Source: Verrucomicrobiota bacterium
GTDB lineage: Bacteria; Verrucomicrobiota; Verrucomicrobiia; Verrucomicrobiales; DEV007
Length of the DNA: 5,631 bases
Reading direction: 5' to 3'
Assembly: GCA_020630835.1 (NCBI GenBank)
Contig: JAHDIL010000141.1
Coordinates: 1 to 5,631, forward strand
The notes beneath the pieces were generated by a model. It did no database searches. It was not told where the DNA came from and saw nothing but the letters and a program-made list of their open reading frames with translations. Of this stretch, positions 5,361 through 5,631 are shown piece by piece; position 1 is the first letter of the stretch, and the number at the start of each line of letters is the position of its first letter. A program made the translations under genes and the position numbers.

Positions 5361-5631
5361 ATGTGGATCATGAAAAACTCTCAAGGTCCAACGCTCACCA
5401 CTCTCTCCTTTTTGTTCGCCTTATTTTTGTCGACAGGATCGGCCGAGGAAAATGAACCTGATCCAGGGATTGTCCGGCACGGATGGGACGCTATCGCCTT
5501 CAAATCCACCCAGAAAGACGATCTGCATCTATACTGGAAGCCTGGGAAATCAGCAAAAGCTTCCTCTCCGAAACCCGCCGTCGTTTTCTTTTTCGGAGGA
5601 GGTTGGAATGGAGGCAACGCGTCACATTTCC
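5361..5631 (+). CDS. Secreted alpha/beta-hydrolase (esterase/lipase-like), N-terminal fragment
   Basis: The frame is open from ATG 5361 to the window edge (90 codons), so the gene is incomplete. ATG 5370 is an equally good start and gives the more typical signal-peptide beginning MKNSQGP. A hydrophobic stretch (TLSFLFALFLSTGSA) with a likely cleavage after GSA indicates Sec export. The mature part has a short beta-rich start ('LHLYWKPG') and then 'PAVVFFFGGGWNGGNASHF'. This is the first core strand and the HGGGW-like oxyanion loop of alpha/beta-hydrolases of the acetyl-esterase/BD-FAE/dienelactone-hydrolase kind, with Phe-Gly in place of His-Gly. Catalytic Ser, Asp and His lie beyond the window. 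The likely role is hydrolysis of an ester substrate, possibly acetylated or feruloylated polysaccharide, outside the cytoplasm; the substrate is inference. No Shine-Dalgarno sequence is visible. Confidence 0.78.
   Translation, partial: MWIMKNSQGPTLTTLSFLFALFLSTGSAEENEPDPGIVRHGWDAIAFKSTQKDDLHLYWKPGKSAKASSPKPAVVFFFGGGWNGGNASHF

Noticed and set aside
1..5631. Possible defence system, prophage or mobile island
   Set aside because: No integrase, transposase, nuclease, toxin-antitoxin, tRNA attachment site or CRISPR-like repeat is visible; the recognisable genes are housekeeping or envelope functions.

Overview
The window looks like chromosomal DNA from a Gram-negative bacterium. An LptF/LptG-type permease implies lipopolysaccharide and an outer membrane. 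Several traits point, by inference only, to Verrucomicrobiota or another PVC-group lineage: GC content near one half by eye, no clear Shine-Dalgarno sequence before any of the six visible starts, and a secreted alpha/beta-hydrolase with an FFFGGGW oxyanion segment. There is no rRNA, tRNA, CRISPR array, insertion sequence or phage gene, and nothing indicates recent mobility.

Layout from left to right. (1) Plus strand, 1-1898: the C-terminal end of an Amidase_3-type N-acetylmuramoyl-L-alanine amidase, followed after 39 bp by a full LptF/LptG-family permease with a long extra N-terminal membrane region. Both act on the cell envelope and are probably co-transcribed. (2) Minus strand, 1895-5193: four genes, namely a zinc-ribbon/acidic-linker/DUF4190 membrane protein (2650-1895), a Bax inhibitor-1 (YccA-type) membrane protein (3489-2797), an RlmB/TrmH-type SPOUT rRNA methyltransferase lacking the usual N-terminal RNA-binding domain (4158-3553), and a Gly-rich repeat protein with a C-terminal DUF533/TerB-like domain (5193-4276). 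A strong intrinsic terminator at 2735-2768 ends the transcript that carries the BI-1 gene and separates it from the zinc-ribbon gene. (3) Plus strand, 5361 to the window end: the start of a Sec-exported alpha/beta-hydrolase that runs off the edge.

The permease gene and the zinc-ribbon gene converge and overlap by 4 bp at their stop codons. The repeat-protein gene and the hydrolase gene diverge from a 167 bp intergenic region that holds two short palindromes.

Most of the content is conserved housekeeping or envelope genes, and I see no convincing new multigene system. The least ordinary parts are the ten-copy (hydrophobic)-L-G-x-L-L repeat in the DUF533 protein, the roughly 165-residue N-terminal membrane extension of the permease, and the RlmB-like enzyme reduced to its catalytic domain plus a basic tail.
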